A stretch of DNA of 64,000 nt from Bacillus subtilis (GTDB lineage: Bacteria > Pseudomonadota > Alphaproteobacteria > Rhizobiales > Rhizobiaceae), in assembly GCA_021733665.1 (NCBI GenBank), contig JAHREI010000003.1, positions 62,001 through 126,000 of the forward strand. Direction: 5' to 3'. Under the pieces are notes generated by a model. That model was not told the DNA's origin. It was given only the letters and a program-made list of their open reading frames with translations, and searched no databases. This document shows positions 26,506 to 35,419 of the stretch, piece by piece. Within the stretch, counting starts at the first letter, position 1. The number at the start of each line of letters is the position of its first letter. Made by a program: the position numbers and the translations under genes.

Positions 26506-27783
26506 TTATTGTTTTTCAGCGATGACGCGGCGGCGTTTTTGATCGGGCTGCAATGATATGCCGGTATGAAACTGCAGTTCCGGCAAGCGCGCCTTTATTG
26601 CAAGAGCCTGTTTTTGTAAATTCCGGGTTACATCCTGAGAGGCCTGCTCAAAATCGGTCGTTTCCAACCAGATGTCTAACCGGTCCTGACCGTGCTGCAC
26701 GGCTCTGTAATCCCGAATAGAACTCCGGCTTGTTGCCATCACCTGCCGGATGAGGTCAGACGGGATCATTTGTGGTGCGCCATTGTCCCCGTGCCAATAG
26801 AGAATATCATCGCAGCGGCCTTCAATCCGTTTCAACCGCAAACTGGCACAGCCGCAAGGGCAGGGCTCGTTGTTAGGGATCAGAATATCATCAAGCCGGT
26901 ATTTCAGCACCGGCTGGGTTTCGCGCGTCAGATCGGTAATGATCGGGGCGAAAGCACCGCTGGCTTCATCAATCACATCACGTTCAATATGCACATAGGC
27001 TTCATTGAGGTGCATATTACCGGCACGGCAGGTCATGCCGAGCACGCCCTCTGTGCATTGATAGACCTGATCCACACGTGTGCCAAACACAGCTTCAATC
27101 GCGGTTTTATCTTCAGGCGACAGCACCTCCGCCACTGATATAATACAGCGCGGTGCGATATTGATGATATGATCTTGCTGTGCTTGCGCGAGAAGTCCGA
27201 GAATTTGCGCGGGTGCAATCAGAACCGTTGGCTGTTGTTTGGTCAGTCTTGGCAGGTGCTCGCTGAAAACCTGCAACAGATCATAAAATTCAAAGCTGAT
27301 CAGAGCATTGCCGAGCCGTTCATAGAGCATATTATTGGCACGCAGAAACAGGGACACACGCTGCCGTTGCAAAAATGACGGTGAGAAACGCCCCAGCATT
27401 AAGGCTGCCCACAGCGCCCGTTCACGTTTGTTCGACGCAAAAAGTCCGCGCTGCCCTGAAGTGCCGGTGGAAAGGCCGACAGCAATATTGCCGATCATCG
27501 GAGCAAAATTACGCTCCTGCTCCGAAGTCAGCGCAATTTTCAGTGCTTCTTCTTTGGTAATAACTGAGGTGTTGATCGCTGTGAAATGCTCCATCATCAG
27601 CGCTTTATTCATCAAAGGCCATTCAGACAGCGGCTTGTCGGCATAAGGCGCATAGAAGGGCGAGTGCGGCATGATATTGCGGCGCAGGTGTTGGAACGCT
27701 TTATTTTGATGGTGCTCAATCGCGTCACGTGTGGCGAACCCCTTGCCATAACGGGTACGTAGAAAGACAGAAAGCGGGTTCAT
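26506..27783 (-). CDS. Adenylate-forming enzyme, F390 synthetase/CoF synthetase-like
   Basis: This 425-residue protein is related to phenylacetate-CoA ligase and coenzyme F390 synthetase. The ATP-phosphate loop STGTSG is at residues 105-110, the YQCTEG-type A5 motif is in the middle, and LKYRLDDILIP followed by CPCGC near 315 is typical of the PaaK group (a metal-binding Cys cluster). It should activate a carboxylate as acyl-AMP. It is the last gene of a four-gene minus-strand operon and overlaps the hydrolase stop by four bases (ATGA). No F420 biosynthesis genes are present, so a real F390 role is unlikely. Confidence 0.78.
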   Translation of the reverse strand: MNPLSVFLRTRYGKGFATRDAIEHHQNKAFQHLRRNIMPHSPFYAPYADKPLSEWPLMNKALMMEHFTAINTSVITKEEALKIALTSEQERNFAPMIGNIAVGLSTGTSGQRGLFASNKRERALWAALMLGRFSPSFLQRQRVSLFLRANNMLYERLGNALISFEFYDLLQVFSEHLPRLTKQQPTVLIAPAQILGLLAQAQQDHIINIAPRCIISVAEVLSPEDKTAIEAVFGTRVDQVYQCTEGVLGMTCRAGNMHLNEAYVHIERDVIDEASGAFAPIITDLTRETQPVLKYRLDDILIPNNEPCPCGCASLRLKRIEGRCDDILYWHGDNGAPQMIPSDLIRQVMATSRSSIRDYRAVQHGQDRLDIWLETTDFEQASQDVTRNLQKQALAIKARLPELQFHTGISLQPDQKRRRVIAEKQ

Positions 27784-28640
27784 TTTCGCACCTCGCCGTC
27801 ATTCATAGGATAGGCTTCGGTGCAATGGGACGCCATAATCCGCACTTGCGGATGTGCGAGATGAAATGCGCGAAGTCTGGCAAATGTCTCAATAAAAGCA
27901 TCACGGTCACCAAGGCGGCGCAAAGTCATATCCGGTGGCAGCCGGTTGGCTTTGAGAGCTTCAAGGCTCCAGATCGCATCGGCAACCAGAAAGATCGCGC
28001 CTTGTGTTGTGGCGGGGAGAAACAACCCTGTCTGGCCAAAGCCATGACCCGGCAGTGCTACAACCAACGCAGACTGATCGCCGAGCAGATCATAACCATC
28101 GCCAAAAGCGCTGAGTCCGTAAGGTGCAAGGCTGATACGCGGCAAGGTTTCCACCGCTTGCAAGTCCAGAGATTGCAGTTTGTCGCGGATTATTGCCGGA
28201 CAGCCGGCCTGTAAACTTGCAATCCGGCCGGTGTCTAGTTTTTCAATTGCGGCATGTGATGTGATGACCGGTGGAATGGTGGCAAGGTCAAACAGGCCGG
28301 CGACATGATCGGCGTGCAGATGCGAAAGAAACACCAGATCCGGCGCGCCGAAGCCGCGCTTTGCAAGCTGATTAGGCAGACTATCGGCGGGTTGAAACGT
28401 AACCGGTGTCAGCCAGCGATAAATCCGCTCGGGAAAGGGCTGTGTGGCCTGTGCGAATAAAGCGCCGTAACCGGTATCAAATAAAATTGTGCCTCGCTCA
28501 GGATGGCGCAACACTGCAATGCCGGCCGGAAAGCGGGCAATACGCCAAGGCGCGCCGCGTTGCGTCATTGCCAGCGGGCCGCTGCAATAACCGACATGAA
28601 AAGAGGTAAAGTCCAGAACGGTTTCAGAGACTGGCTGCAT
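27780..28640 (-). CDS. Metallo-beta-lactamase-fold hydrolase
   Basis: This 286-residue protein has the dinuclear metal motif HLHADH at residues 107-112, further His ligands in SHAAIEKL and GHGFGQTGLF, and the closing SHCTEAY. It is close to lactonase-like members of the MBL superfamily. I use the ATG at 28640; in-frame ATG (28655) and TTG (28661) codons lie slightly upstream and none has a strong ribosome site. It overlaps both neighbours in the operon. In this context it may open a lactone or thioester made by the other three enzymes; that is inference. Confidence 0.8.
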   Translation of the reverse strand: MQPVSETVLDFTSFHVGYCSGPLAMTQRGAPWRIARFPAGIAVLRHPERGTILFDTGYGALFAQATQPFPERIYRWLTPVTFQPADSLPNQLAKRGFGAPDLVFLSHLHADHVAGLFDLATIPPVITSHAAIEKLDTGRIASLQAGCPAIIRDKLQSLDLQAVETLPRISLAPYGLSAFGDGYDLLGDQSALVVALPGHGFGQTGLFLPATTQGAIFLVADAIWSLEALKANRLPPDMTLRRLGDRDAFIETFARLRAFHLAHPQVRIMASHCTEAYPMNDGEVRK

Positions 28641-29601
28641 AGTCTTTAATACCATCTTCAATCGCTACCATAGGTCTGTAACCGAGCTTTTGCTGCGCTT
28701 TGCTGATATCCAGTGTCAGGCTGCGGCCAAGTGAGGCGACCGCCTGACAGGTCAGAACCGGTTCCCGATGTGGTGCAAAAATACGATGCAGAAACTCCAA
28801 TCCTTTGGCAAGTTTCATAGCTCTGTCATAGGAAATATGGATTTCCTTCGGTGCAGAACGGTTTAGGGCACAGACAGCGGCTAGCAATTCTGAAAACCGG
28901 TAGGCTTTGCCGGAGGTGATGTTGAATATTTCACCATTGGCATTGTCATTGAAACCAGCCAGAGCCATTGCACGCGCTGCATCCGACACATGGGTGATGT
29001 CGATTAAAGTCTGCCCGCCACCGATCATCGGTACACGGCCACGCTTAATCGCCTGTAACAGACGCGGCATCAACGAGCGGTCACCGGTGCCGTAAATGGC
29101 TCTGGGGCGCAGAGCGGTTGTGCGCATTCCCCCAGCCCGATCTGCTGTGAGGACGAGACATTCCGCTTCATATTTGGTGCGGGCATAATGGCTGGGAAAA
29201 TGTGCAGGCAACGCAGCATCTTCCGTCAGGTTAAAGCGATCCTGTCCGTTGGCATAAATACTCGGTGAGGATGCAAAGACAAAACGTGCTGCACCGGCTT
29301 TGCACGCCGCATCAAGCAAGCGCTGTGTGGCGGTAACATTCACAGCCTGAAAGACCTGTGCTTTGCCCCATGCGGTTGAAAGTGCAGCGCAATGGAAAAC
29401 AATCTCGACCTGCTGAAAAGCCCGCACCGGATAGTCACCTTGCAGATCAAAGGGAATGAACTCAATGCCTTGCGCTTCAAGCAACTGACCAGCCCGCGCA
29501 TCCCGCCCTTGCGCAAGCACGTGATGTCCTTGAGCCGCTAATTGTTGGGCGAGACGGTTTCCGAGGCAGCCTGTGGCGCCCGTGACAAGCACTTTAGCCA
29601 T
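28624..29601 (-). CDS. NAD-dependent epimerase/dehydratase (extended SDR, 3-beta-HSD-like)
   Basis: This 325-residue enzyme has the Rossmann motif GATGCLG at residues 8-14 and the catalytic YARTK at 139-143 with Ser near 111-113. Its closest family type is the 3-beta-hydroxysteroid dehydrogenase/OleD group, seen in VFHCAALSTAWGK and ALRPRAIYGTGD. It begins inside the last base of the ketosynthase stop codon (TAATG) and overlaps the following hydrolase gene. It would reduce a beta-keto acid to a beta-hydroxy acid if the operon works like Ole. Confidence 0.85.
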   Translation of the reverse strand: MAKVLVTGATGCLGNRLAQQLAAQGHHVLAQGRDARAGQLLEAQGIEFIPFDLQGDYPVRAFQQVEIVFHCAALSTAWGKAQVFQAVNVTATQRLLDAACKAGAARFVFASSPSIYANGQDRFNLTEDAALPAHFPSHYARTKYEAECLVLTADRAGGMRTTALRPRAIYGTGDRSLMPRLLQAIKRGRVPMIGGGQTLIDITHVSDAARAMALAGFNDNANGEIFNITSGKAYRFSELLAAVCALNRSAPKEIHISYDRAMKLAKGLEFLHRIFAPHREPVLTCQAVASLGRSLTLDISKAQQKLGYRPMVAIEDGIKDYAASL

Positions 29602-30611
29602 TAGTATCGCAACACCACGCCGCCGATGGAGATACCGGCAGATGTACCGGCTAACAGAACCAGATCATTCCGCTGCAGCCGTTTTTCACAAATTGCTGTG
29701 TGCAGCGCCATCGGAATAGAAGTGGCAATCTGGTTGCCGAAACGGGAGAAAGTCTGAATAACTTTGTCTGGATCAAGCCCGACGCGTGCCAGCCCGTGCG
29801 TGAGGGAAAGGCCGCTTGCCTGATGGGGAATGATGCAATCAATATCAGCAATATTCAGACCATCTTGTGCAAAAAGCCGCTTTAAAAAGCGAGACAGATA
29901 ACGGGCAGTGACGCGAAAGGCTGCTTGCCCGTTCATGCGGAAATAAGACGCCTCAGCTGCCGCAACCGGATCAACCGCCGCTGATATGCGGGTGCCGCCA
30001 CCGGCAAGCACGCAAGCATCGCGTCCTTCCGAATAGGTTTCAAAACGACTGGCGAGCAGGCCGTCTCCATCAGCAGTGAGTACCACAGCTGCAGCACCGT
30101 CACCGAAAATAGCCGCCACATTTGGCTCTTTCCAATCCAGCCCGACGGAGGCAATATCGGCAGAAAAAATCAGTACATTGCGGGCAAGACCCAGCTGGAT
30201 TTTCATGGCTGCCAGATCAAGCGCCTGAATGAAGCTGAGGCATGTTGCATTGACATCATAGGCAGGAATGCCGGATTTTCCCAAACCCAGCCGGTGCTGA
30301 ACCAGTGTTGCGGTGGAGGGGATGACCTGTTCCATGACGCCGCAGGCACCGAGGATCAGATCAAGATCTTGCGGTGCAATACCTGCAGCATCGAGTGCCT
30401 GCAAAGCCGCCTGTTCTGCCATGTAGGAGCTGGTCTCATCACCTTCAGCCACATAACGGGCGGTAAGGTCAAAACGATTTTCTGTCGTTCCTGCCGGCCA
30501 ACCCAGCATATTATCAATGTCTGAGGAGAGGACACATTTTTTAGGCAAAAAAGCACCGGTTCCGGCAATACGCAATCCGGGTTTCTCCGTGCCATTTTTA
30601 TTGATGGTCAT
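29601..30611 (-). CDS. Ketoacyl synthase III-family enzyme (FabH/OleA-like)
   Basis: This 336-residue thiolase-fold enzyme has a complete Cys-His-Asn triad: Cys124 in DVNATCLSFIQALD, His263 in IPHQAS and Asn293 in GNQIATSIP. The GDGAAAVVL segment is typical. It heads a four-gene operon and lies far from fatty-acid synthesis genes, so it is unlikely to be the housekeeping FabH. With a reductase and an adenylating enzyme behind it, it fits the role of OleA, which joins two acyl-CoA chains. The acyl substrates are not visible from sequence. Confidence 0.85.
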   Translation of the reverse strand: MTINKNGTEKPGLRIAGTGAFLPKKCVLSSDIDNMLGWPAGTTENRFDLTARYVAEGDETSSYMAEQAALQALDAAGIAPQDLDLILGACGVMEQVIPSTATLVQHRLGLGKSGIPAYDVNATCLSFIQALDLAAMKIQLGLARNVLIFSADIASVGLDWKEPNVAAIFGDGAAAVVLTADGDGLLASRFETYSEGRDACVLAGGGTRISAAVDPVAAAEASYFRMNGQAAFRVTARYLSRFLKRLFAQDGLNIADIDCIIPHQASGLSLTHGLARVGLDPDKVIQTFSRFGNQIATSIPMALHTAICEKRLQRNDLVLLAGTSAGISIGGVVLRY

Positions 30612-30814
30612 TCATACCACGCTTTAATTGTAGTGCTCATGTCAGCTATGTGAAGTATTGTATTTGCGTCAATAGCAAGGCAACGGCGATTTATGTTTAA
30701 GATAAAAATTGTATCACATTCTTTTTAAAGCTTTTCGTAGGGCAAGGTCACGTTGTTTTTCTCCTCAGTGTTGTGCTCCAATCATATTGGGTTCGATTCT
30801 GATCGGAGGAAAAT

Positions 30815-31261
30815 ATGCGTGATCGCGAAAGACATATGCAGTCTGCAGCAGTATTTATGATCCTGCGTAAGAAAGAACAAATTTTATTGTTACAGCGTAA
30901 GGCTACGGGCTGGATGGACGGGCAGTTCAGTGTGCCTGCTGGCACCTTAGATGCGGATGAGACCGTTAAATCGGCGGCAATTAGGGAAGCATTGGAAGAA
31001 GTTGGCGTTATGATCAGCCCGCATGATGTTATCTATGCGCATACCATGCACTGTAAAACCGGTAATTCGGCATGGATGGGGCATTTCTTTGTTGCTGATA
31101 ATTGGCAAAATGAGCCACATATTTGTGAACCTGATAAACATTCTCAGGTCATGTGGTGTGAGATCACAGCCTTGCCGGACAATCTTATTGCCTATGTGCG
31201 GCAAGCACTTACCATGATCACTCGCGGGGAGAGCTATTCCGAGTTTGGATGGGAAAGCTAG
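30815..31261 (+). CDS. NUDIX hydrolase
   Basis: This 148-residue protein has a perfect Nudix box: G, five residues, E, seven residues, REALEEVGV (about residues 49-71). It opens with a typical strand (AAVFMILRKKEQILLLQRK). The family hydrolyses nucleoside diphosphates linked to another group, often damaged nucleotides. AGGA precedes the ATG. It is a single gene, divergent from the ketosynthase operon, and its stop codon lies inside a palindromic element. Confidence 0.88.
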   Translation: MRDRERHMQSAAVFMILRKKEQILLLQRKATGWMDGQFSVPAGTLDADETVKSAAIREALEEVGVMISPHDVIYAHTMHCKTGNSAWMGHFFVADNWQNEPHICEPDKHSQVMWCEITALPDNLIAYVRQALTMITRGESYSEFGWES

Positions 31262-31369
31262 AGCATTGCACAGTCAGGTTGGATCAACTTGGACGGTCCG
31301 GGATAATGCGACAAACTAAAGAAATTAGACGCAAGCACTGCGATCCAGTATGAACGTAAACCGCTCTAG
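31258..31369. repeat. Candidate palindromic intergenic element
   Basis: The 112-base segment is bounded by CTAGAGC and its exact complement GCTCTAG. Elements with these ends are common intergenic repeats in Brucellaceae and rhizobia. Only one copy is seen in this window, so the repeat nature is inferred. Confidence 0.4.
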
Positions 31370-31433
31370 AATTTTAGCCTGATGAAATCTGCAGGCTTTA
31401 TATCTGTTTCAGAAAAATGCAGGTGATCCTGCA

Positions 31434-31619
31434 TTAGTGCAGATATCTGGAGAAGCCGTTGCAGTGAATCATGTTGAGGCGATCAACCATGCAATCTGTT
31501 TCTACAATATTCAGGCCGACAACTTCTTTACCGTTGTATTTGGCGATCGCACCAGTGATGATGTCATAAACACACCATGAGCCGGTAGGGAGTTTTTTCA
31601 TATCATAGCGAATGCGCAT
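31434..31619 (-). CDS. Small hypothetical protein (61 residues)
   Basis: This short frame reads MRIRYDMKKLPTGSWCVYD and continues to a Cys/His-containing end. GAGAAG lies about 12 bases before the ATG. The composition looks protein-like, with a GxWxVYDxxTG pattern reminiscent of small regulatory proteins of unknown function. I cannot assign a family. Confidence 0.5.
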   Translation of the reverse strand: MRIRYDMKKLPTGSWCVYDIITGAIAKYNGKEVVGLNIVETDCMVDRLNMIHCNGFSRYLH

Positions 31620-31988
31620 AGACGTGCTTCTCGTAAAAATAATTCGTCGGAATACACGTCTAATTAGTTTGTAATTTTTTTTACTCAAATGAATTAATAT
31701 GATCTGTTCTATGAATGAAATTGATGGTCTGCAGTTGATTTTTCTTTGACGGTTTTAGTTGTTGAAAATGGTAATAATAACATATGTTTAAAAGTTATTG
31801 CCGGAGCTTTTTAGCAAGGTGAAACGCACCGGAGTTTTCTCCGATAGAGTGAGGATGTGCTTTTCTGGAACTGCTTAAACGCAACTAACGCGGTACAGAG
31901 TTTCAGGAAACTTGTATTGTTCCTGAAACTCTGATGAAATCAGCGGGTTCCTACCTTTAAAGTGTAACTCAAAAATTATATTGAGCAT
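31620..31988. other. Gene-free stretch with a strong hairpin
   Basis: 369 AT-rich bases with no supported gene. A perfect 14-bp inverted repeat lies at 31896-31933 (CAGAGTTTCAGGAA and its complement, 10-base loop). No T-run follows it. It could be part of a repeat or a small RNA. Confidence 0.4.
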
Positions 31989-32210
31989 TCAGGCTACGCG
32001 AAAGCCAAGAGCCTTTTCCAGTCCGAGTTCAACGCCCAAAAGAAAGGGCGTTTTGCTTTGAGGGACGCCGGGCTTTGCAGGAATTGGTGGTATTGCAGTA
32101 TTCCTTCCGTTGACAGTTTGCCAACCGACAATAAACCCTGCTGCAAAATCATTGTGAGGTATACTGCACATTGCGGCCTCCGAAGGCGTATTTTCGAATT
32201 TACTATTCAT
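31989..32210 (-). CDS. Small hypothetical protein (73 residues)
   Basis: The translation contains DFAAGFIVGWQTVNG, then a proline-rich PPIPAKPGVP and a TPFLLGVELGLEKAL end. This patterning (aromatic-Gly helix, Pro linker, second helix) looks like a real small protein. There is no clear ribosome site and no known domain. Function unknown. Confidence 0.5.
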   Translation of the reverse strand: MNSKFENTPSEAAMCSIPHNDFAAGFIVGWQTVNGRNTAIPPIPAKPGVPQSKTPFLLGVELGLEKALGFRVA

Positions 32211-32468
32211 TACTGTATTACAGTGAAGTATGTTTGTGTTTTTATTCTGTAATTATGTTTAAAAGAGATGATTAATAGCTTTGATGAAATTGTATTGTTA
32301 ATTTCGCTTCTCAGGAAAAAGAGTGCTGAGGTTGCCTGAACAGATTTTGAAGTGACAATGACGACAAAGTCAGGTTATTAAACGGTTGGAGTTTCAGCGG
32401 AAACTTACATTTCGCTAGAGTGAAAATGCATGGCCTGCAGGGTGCGTGGCTCTCTGATGGGAAGCTTT
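32211..32468. other. Upstream region of the PAP2 gene
   Basis: 258 bases with no supported gene. It should contain the promoter of the PAP2/desaturase operon. A short dyad GTTTC/GAAAC lies around 32390-32404. Confidence 0.3.
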
Positions 32469-33089
32469 ATGAATTCGTTGTATTTACGTCTCTGGATGAT
32501 GCTGACCGGATGGGGCGCTGTAGGGCTGGTTTATAGTCTGACGGGCAGTCAGGATCAGGCATCTGCAATTATGCTGCAACCTTCAGCAGTCGATTTGTGG
32601 TTCGATTTTAATCCGGATGCTATCTGGCTTTATTTGTCGTTTTTCCCGCTCGTTGCATTGGGCTATCTGTTTTGTCCGGCACAGCGTTTGCTTTGGCTGG
32701 CACGTTCCATGCAGCTTTCTGCTTTAGGCGCAGGTGTGATTTTTATATTCTGGCCAACGACGATGATCTTTCCGCCGGTGACACAGGATACAGTCAGCGC
32801 TGCCGTTTTGAACTTGCTGATTAGTTTTGATTCATTGCAGAATTGTCTGCCGTCCTTGCATGTCACACTGACAATTCTGGCCGTTTGTGCGCTTTGGCAA
32901 AAACATACACCGTTACGCAGTTTGTTTTTTGCGGGCTGGGGGCTGGCAATTACAGTCTCTATTCTGCAGCTCCACCGCCATCAGTTTGTTGATCTGCTGG
33001 GCGGCGCGGTGCTTGCAATAGCTGCGGGATTGCTTGCTCAGCGGATGCTGAGCCGTAAAGCGGATAAAATTGCGGGGCAAACATTATGA
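32469..33089 (+). CDS. PAP2-family membrane phosphatase/phosphotransferase
   Basis: This 206-residue protein has about six membrane segments and the PAP2 core residues: NCLPSLHV (PSxH motif) and HRHQFVDLLGG (HxxxD motif). The family removes or transfers lipid phosphates. I use the ATG at 32469, preceded by GGGAAG; further upstream ATGs at 32430 and 32457 are in frame. Its stop overlaps the start of the desaturase-like gene, so the two membrane enzymes are made together, suggesting a joint lipid modification. Confidence 0.82.
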   Translation: MNSLYLRLWMMLTGWGAVGLVYSLTGSQDQASAIMLQPSAVDLWFDFNPDAIWLYLSFFPLVALGYLFCPAQRLLWLARSMQLSALGAGVIFIFWPTTMIFPPVTQDTVSAAVLNLLISFDSLQNCLPSLHVTLTILAVCALWQKHTPLRSLFFAGWGLAITVSILQLHRHQFVDLLGGAVLAIAAGLLAQRMLSRKADKIAGQTL

Positions 33090-34219
33090 TGGCGATCGCA
33101 TTTCCGATTTTTCTGCTGATTATCCTTGTGCTCAGTGAAATGCTGATCCTGAGCAGAAGCGGCAAAGAAAAAGTTGATTGGCACGATGTGGTCTTCAATC
33201 TGAACTCCGGACATCTAATGCTCTGGTTGTTTCGCGGGCTGGAACTGGCCTGCTACGGCTTTATCGTTGCAAATTTCAGTCTCAATATTGTGTCCGATTG
33301 GTCGCCGGTCTGGCTCTGGCTGTTTGCGATTTTGATGTGGGATTTTTGTTTTTATTGGCTGCATCGTCTGCACCATAAATTCGCGCTGCTATGGGCGGTG
33401 CATGTGGTGCATCATCAGGGTGAGCATTTCAATCTGTCGCTGGCGGTGCGCAATTCCTGGTATTCTTCACTGGCGTCTATTCCGTTTTTCATTCCCATGG
33501 CTTTGCTTGGCGTGCCATTACCGGTATTTATCACTGTTTCGGTGCTGCATTATTCAATCCAGCTGATGAACCATAGTGCGCTGACGCCGCGTCTTGGCTT
33601 TCTGGAATATATTCTGGTGACACCGGCACATCATCGTATTCATCATGTGAATGATCGTACCTATTCGGATTCCAATTATGCGGGAAGCTTTGCCTTTTTT
33701 GACCGGTTGTTCGGTACCTACCGGCCGAATCTGCCGGAAACAGACTTCGCCTATGGTGTGAAAGGCGCTAAATCCTCACAAAACCCGTTTGTTGCGAGCA
33801 ATGAGCCGTTTCGAAAATATTTGCAGGCGCGCAGAGAAAAGAAGCAGCATAAAAAGCCGGATTTCATCAGTTCCGGTTTTGTGGTGTTGAGCGGTGCTGT
33901 CATTCTGTTCGCACTCGTCACCGGCTATATCTGGCTCTACGGCTATCAGATCAGCCAGACTTTATCCGAGCAGGTACTGTTGTTTGTTCTGCTGGCGGCG
34001 GGTTCCGTTGCGCTTGGTGGCATCAGTGAAGGCAGGCAATGGGCTGTTATCAGCTGGTTTGTAAATACATGGCTGCTGTTACTGAGCTTTGCCGTGTATT
34101 TTCAATGGCATCACCCGTTCTGGATGATCGGTATGGGCTTGTTAGCCTTGCATAGTACAGCCGTCCTGCTCGGCTGGGGTCGTCGTGCAATTGCGCACGA
34201 CGATACAGCTCAAGGCTAA
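33086..34219 (+). CDS. Sterol desaturase/fatty acid hydroxylase superfamily membrane protein
   Basis: This 377-residue di-iron membrane enzyme has the three histidine clusters of the superfamily: HRLHH, HVVHHQGEHFN and HHRIHHVND. A further C-terminal half holds about four membrane segments, an extension seen in alkylglycerol-monooxygenase-like members. It is coupled to the PAP2 gene by a four-base overlap. It probably hydroxylates a lipid chain or head-group precursor. The substrate is unknown. Confidence 0.85.
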   Translation: MMAIAFPIFLLIILVLSEMLILSRSGKEKVDWHDVVFNLNSGHLMLWLFRGLELACYGFIVANFSLNIVSDWSPVWLWLFAILMWDFCFYWLHRLHHKFALLWAVHVVHHQGEHFNLSLAVRNSWYSSLASIPFFIPMALLGVPLPVFITVSVLHYSIQLMNHSALTPRLGFLEYILVTPAHHRIHHVNDRTYSDSNYAGSFAFFDRLFGTYRPNLPETDFAYGVKGAKSSQNPFVASNEPFRKYLQARREKKQHKKPDFISSGFVVLSGAVILFALVTGYIWLYGYQISQTLSEQVLLFVLLAAGSVALGGISEGRQWAVISWFVNTWLLLLSFAVYFQWHHPFWMIGMGLLALHSTAVLLGWGRRAIAHDDTAQG

Positions 34220-34221
34220 AA

Positions 34222-35295
34222 TCAGTCTGACAGTGCCTTGGATTTGGCAGGCTTTGACTTGGTGGCCAAGTCCGCAACACTGGAGCGTATGACGAGATTG
34301 GCGCCGACGAGAATTTTTACCGGCGGCTGCGTATCTGTGGTGTTGATGAGATCATCGAGAATAGTCACAGCCAGATTGCCGATTTTACGCTTGGATACTT
34401 CTACGGTTGTCAGTCCCGGTTCCATCGTGGCGCTTTGCGGCAGATTATCGAAGCCGATCACGGATACATCTTCCGGTATCCGGATGCCTTTTTCTTTCAG
34501 AGCCTTGATGAAACCATAGGCGATAATGTCATTGGTGCAGAAATAGCATTCTGCCAGTTCCAGCCCTGCATTGAGCATAGCGCAGGTGTCACGGTAAGCA
34601 CCTTCATAGGTGGATTCAACCGAGAGGATATCGCATTCCTGTGCCTTCAGATCGAGGCGCTGCATATTCTTGAAGAATGCATCGCGGCGCAGACGGAAAT
34701 TGGTGGTTTCCGTGTGGCTGGCAACAAATCCAATGCGGCTGAAACCAACCTGTTTGAAACGTGACAGCACTTTAAAGACTGCGTCTTCATTGTTCATATC
34801 GACAAAATTGGCTTCAACCACTTCGTAAAACGTGTCGATAAAGACAGTCGGGAAGCCCAGACCCTGAATCATATGAATGTCTGAAGAGGACAATTCTGTA
34901 CCCAGCGCAATTACGCCGCGAATAGGCGCACCTGCTAAAGTTTCCGCTACGGCACTGATTGGCTGCCCCTCAAAACTGACAACTTCGAGTGCATAATTGC
35001 GACTCGTTGCTTCCAGTGACATGCCATCAATATAGTCGGAAACAAAAACACTATGATCGCGATTAACAGTGCCGCCATGTTTGGCGATCTTCAAAAAACG
35101 AATCGTTCCGGCGCCGCCGGAGCCTGTTTTTGCGATGCGTGGCACATAATTGAGACGCGATACGGATTCCAGAACCCGGGCTCTGGTTTCACCGGAAATT
35201 TCACCTTTACCATTCAGAACAAGAGACACGGTAGCGGGCGAAACCCCCGCATTTTCAGCAATATCTCTGATCGTAAAGGACTTTTTCTTTTTCAT
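34222..35295 (-). CDS. LacI-family transcriptional regulator
   Basis: This 357-residue protein has an N-terminal LacI helix-turn-helix (FTIRDIAENAGVSPATVSLVLNG, about residues 7-29) and hinge helix, then a periplasmic-binding-protein-like sensor domain ending in GFDNLPQSATMEPGLTTV. It is divergent from the sugar ABC and kinase operon and two identical operator-like sequences lie between them, so it most likely represses both. The inducer is probably the transported sugar or its phosphate. Confidence 0.9.
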   Translation of the reverse strand: MKKKKSFTIRDIAENAGVSPATVSLVLNGKGEISGETRARVLESVSRLNYVPRIAKTGSGGAGTIRFLKIAKHGGTVNRDHSVFVSDYIDGMSLEATSRNYALEVVSFEGQPISAVAETLAGAPIRGVIALGTELSSSDIHMIQGLGFPTVFIDTFYEVVEANFVDMNNEDAVFKVLSRFKQVGFSRIGFVASHTETTNFRLRRDAFFKNMQRLDLKAQECDILSVESTYEGAYRDTCAMLNAGLELAECYFCTNDIIAYGFIKALKEKGIRIPEDVSVIGFDNLPQSATMEPGLTTVEVSKRKIGNLAVTILDDLINTTDTQPPVKILVGANLVIRSSVADLATKSKPAKSKALSD

Positions 35296-35337
35296 TTTGT
35301 TCCGGACTGCTTTTCGATGCTGGCAAGAAAGATTTTC

Positions 35338-35352
35338 GTTTACTAAACAAAA
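35338..35352 (-). promoter_or_regulatory. LacI-type operator, regulator-proximal
   Basis: On the minus strand this reads TTTTGTTTAGTAAAC, with an 11-base palindromic core GTTTAGTAAAC. It is identical over 15 bases to the site at 35464-35478 and lies just upstream of the regulator gene. Confidence 0.75.
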
Positions 35353-35419
35353 TCGCTCCCATTTAAAACGATTAAGGTAGTTTCATGTGTAAGGCAACCA
35401 CAATTCCCTGATAGCACGC

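Noticed and set aside
26506-27783. True coenzyme F390 synthetase
   Set aside because: The family name is inherited from archaea; there are no F420 genes here and the operon context points to acyl activation.
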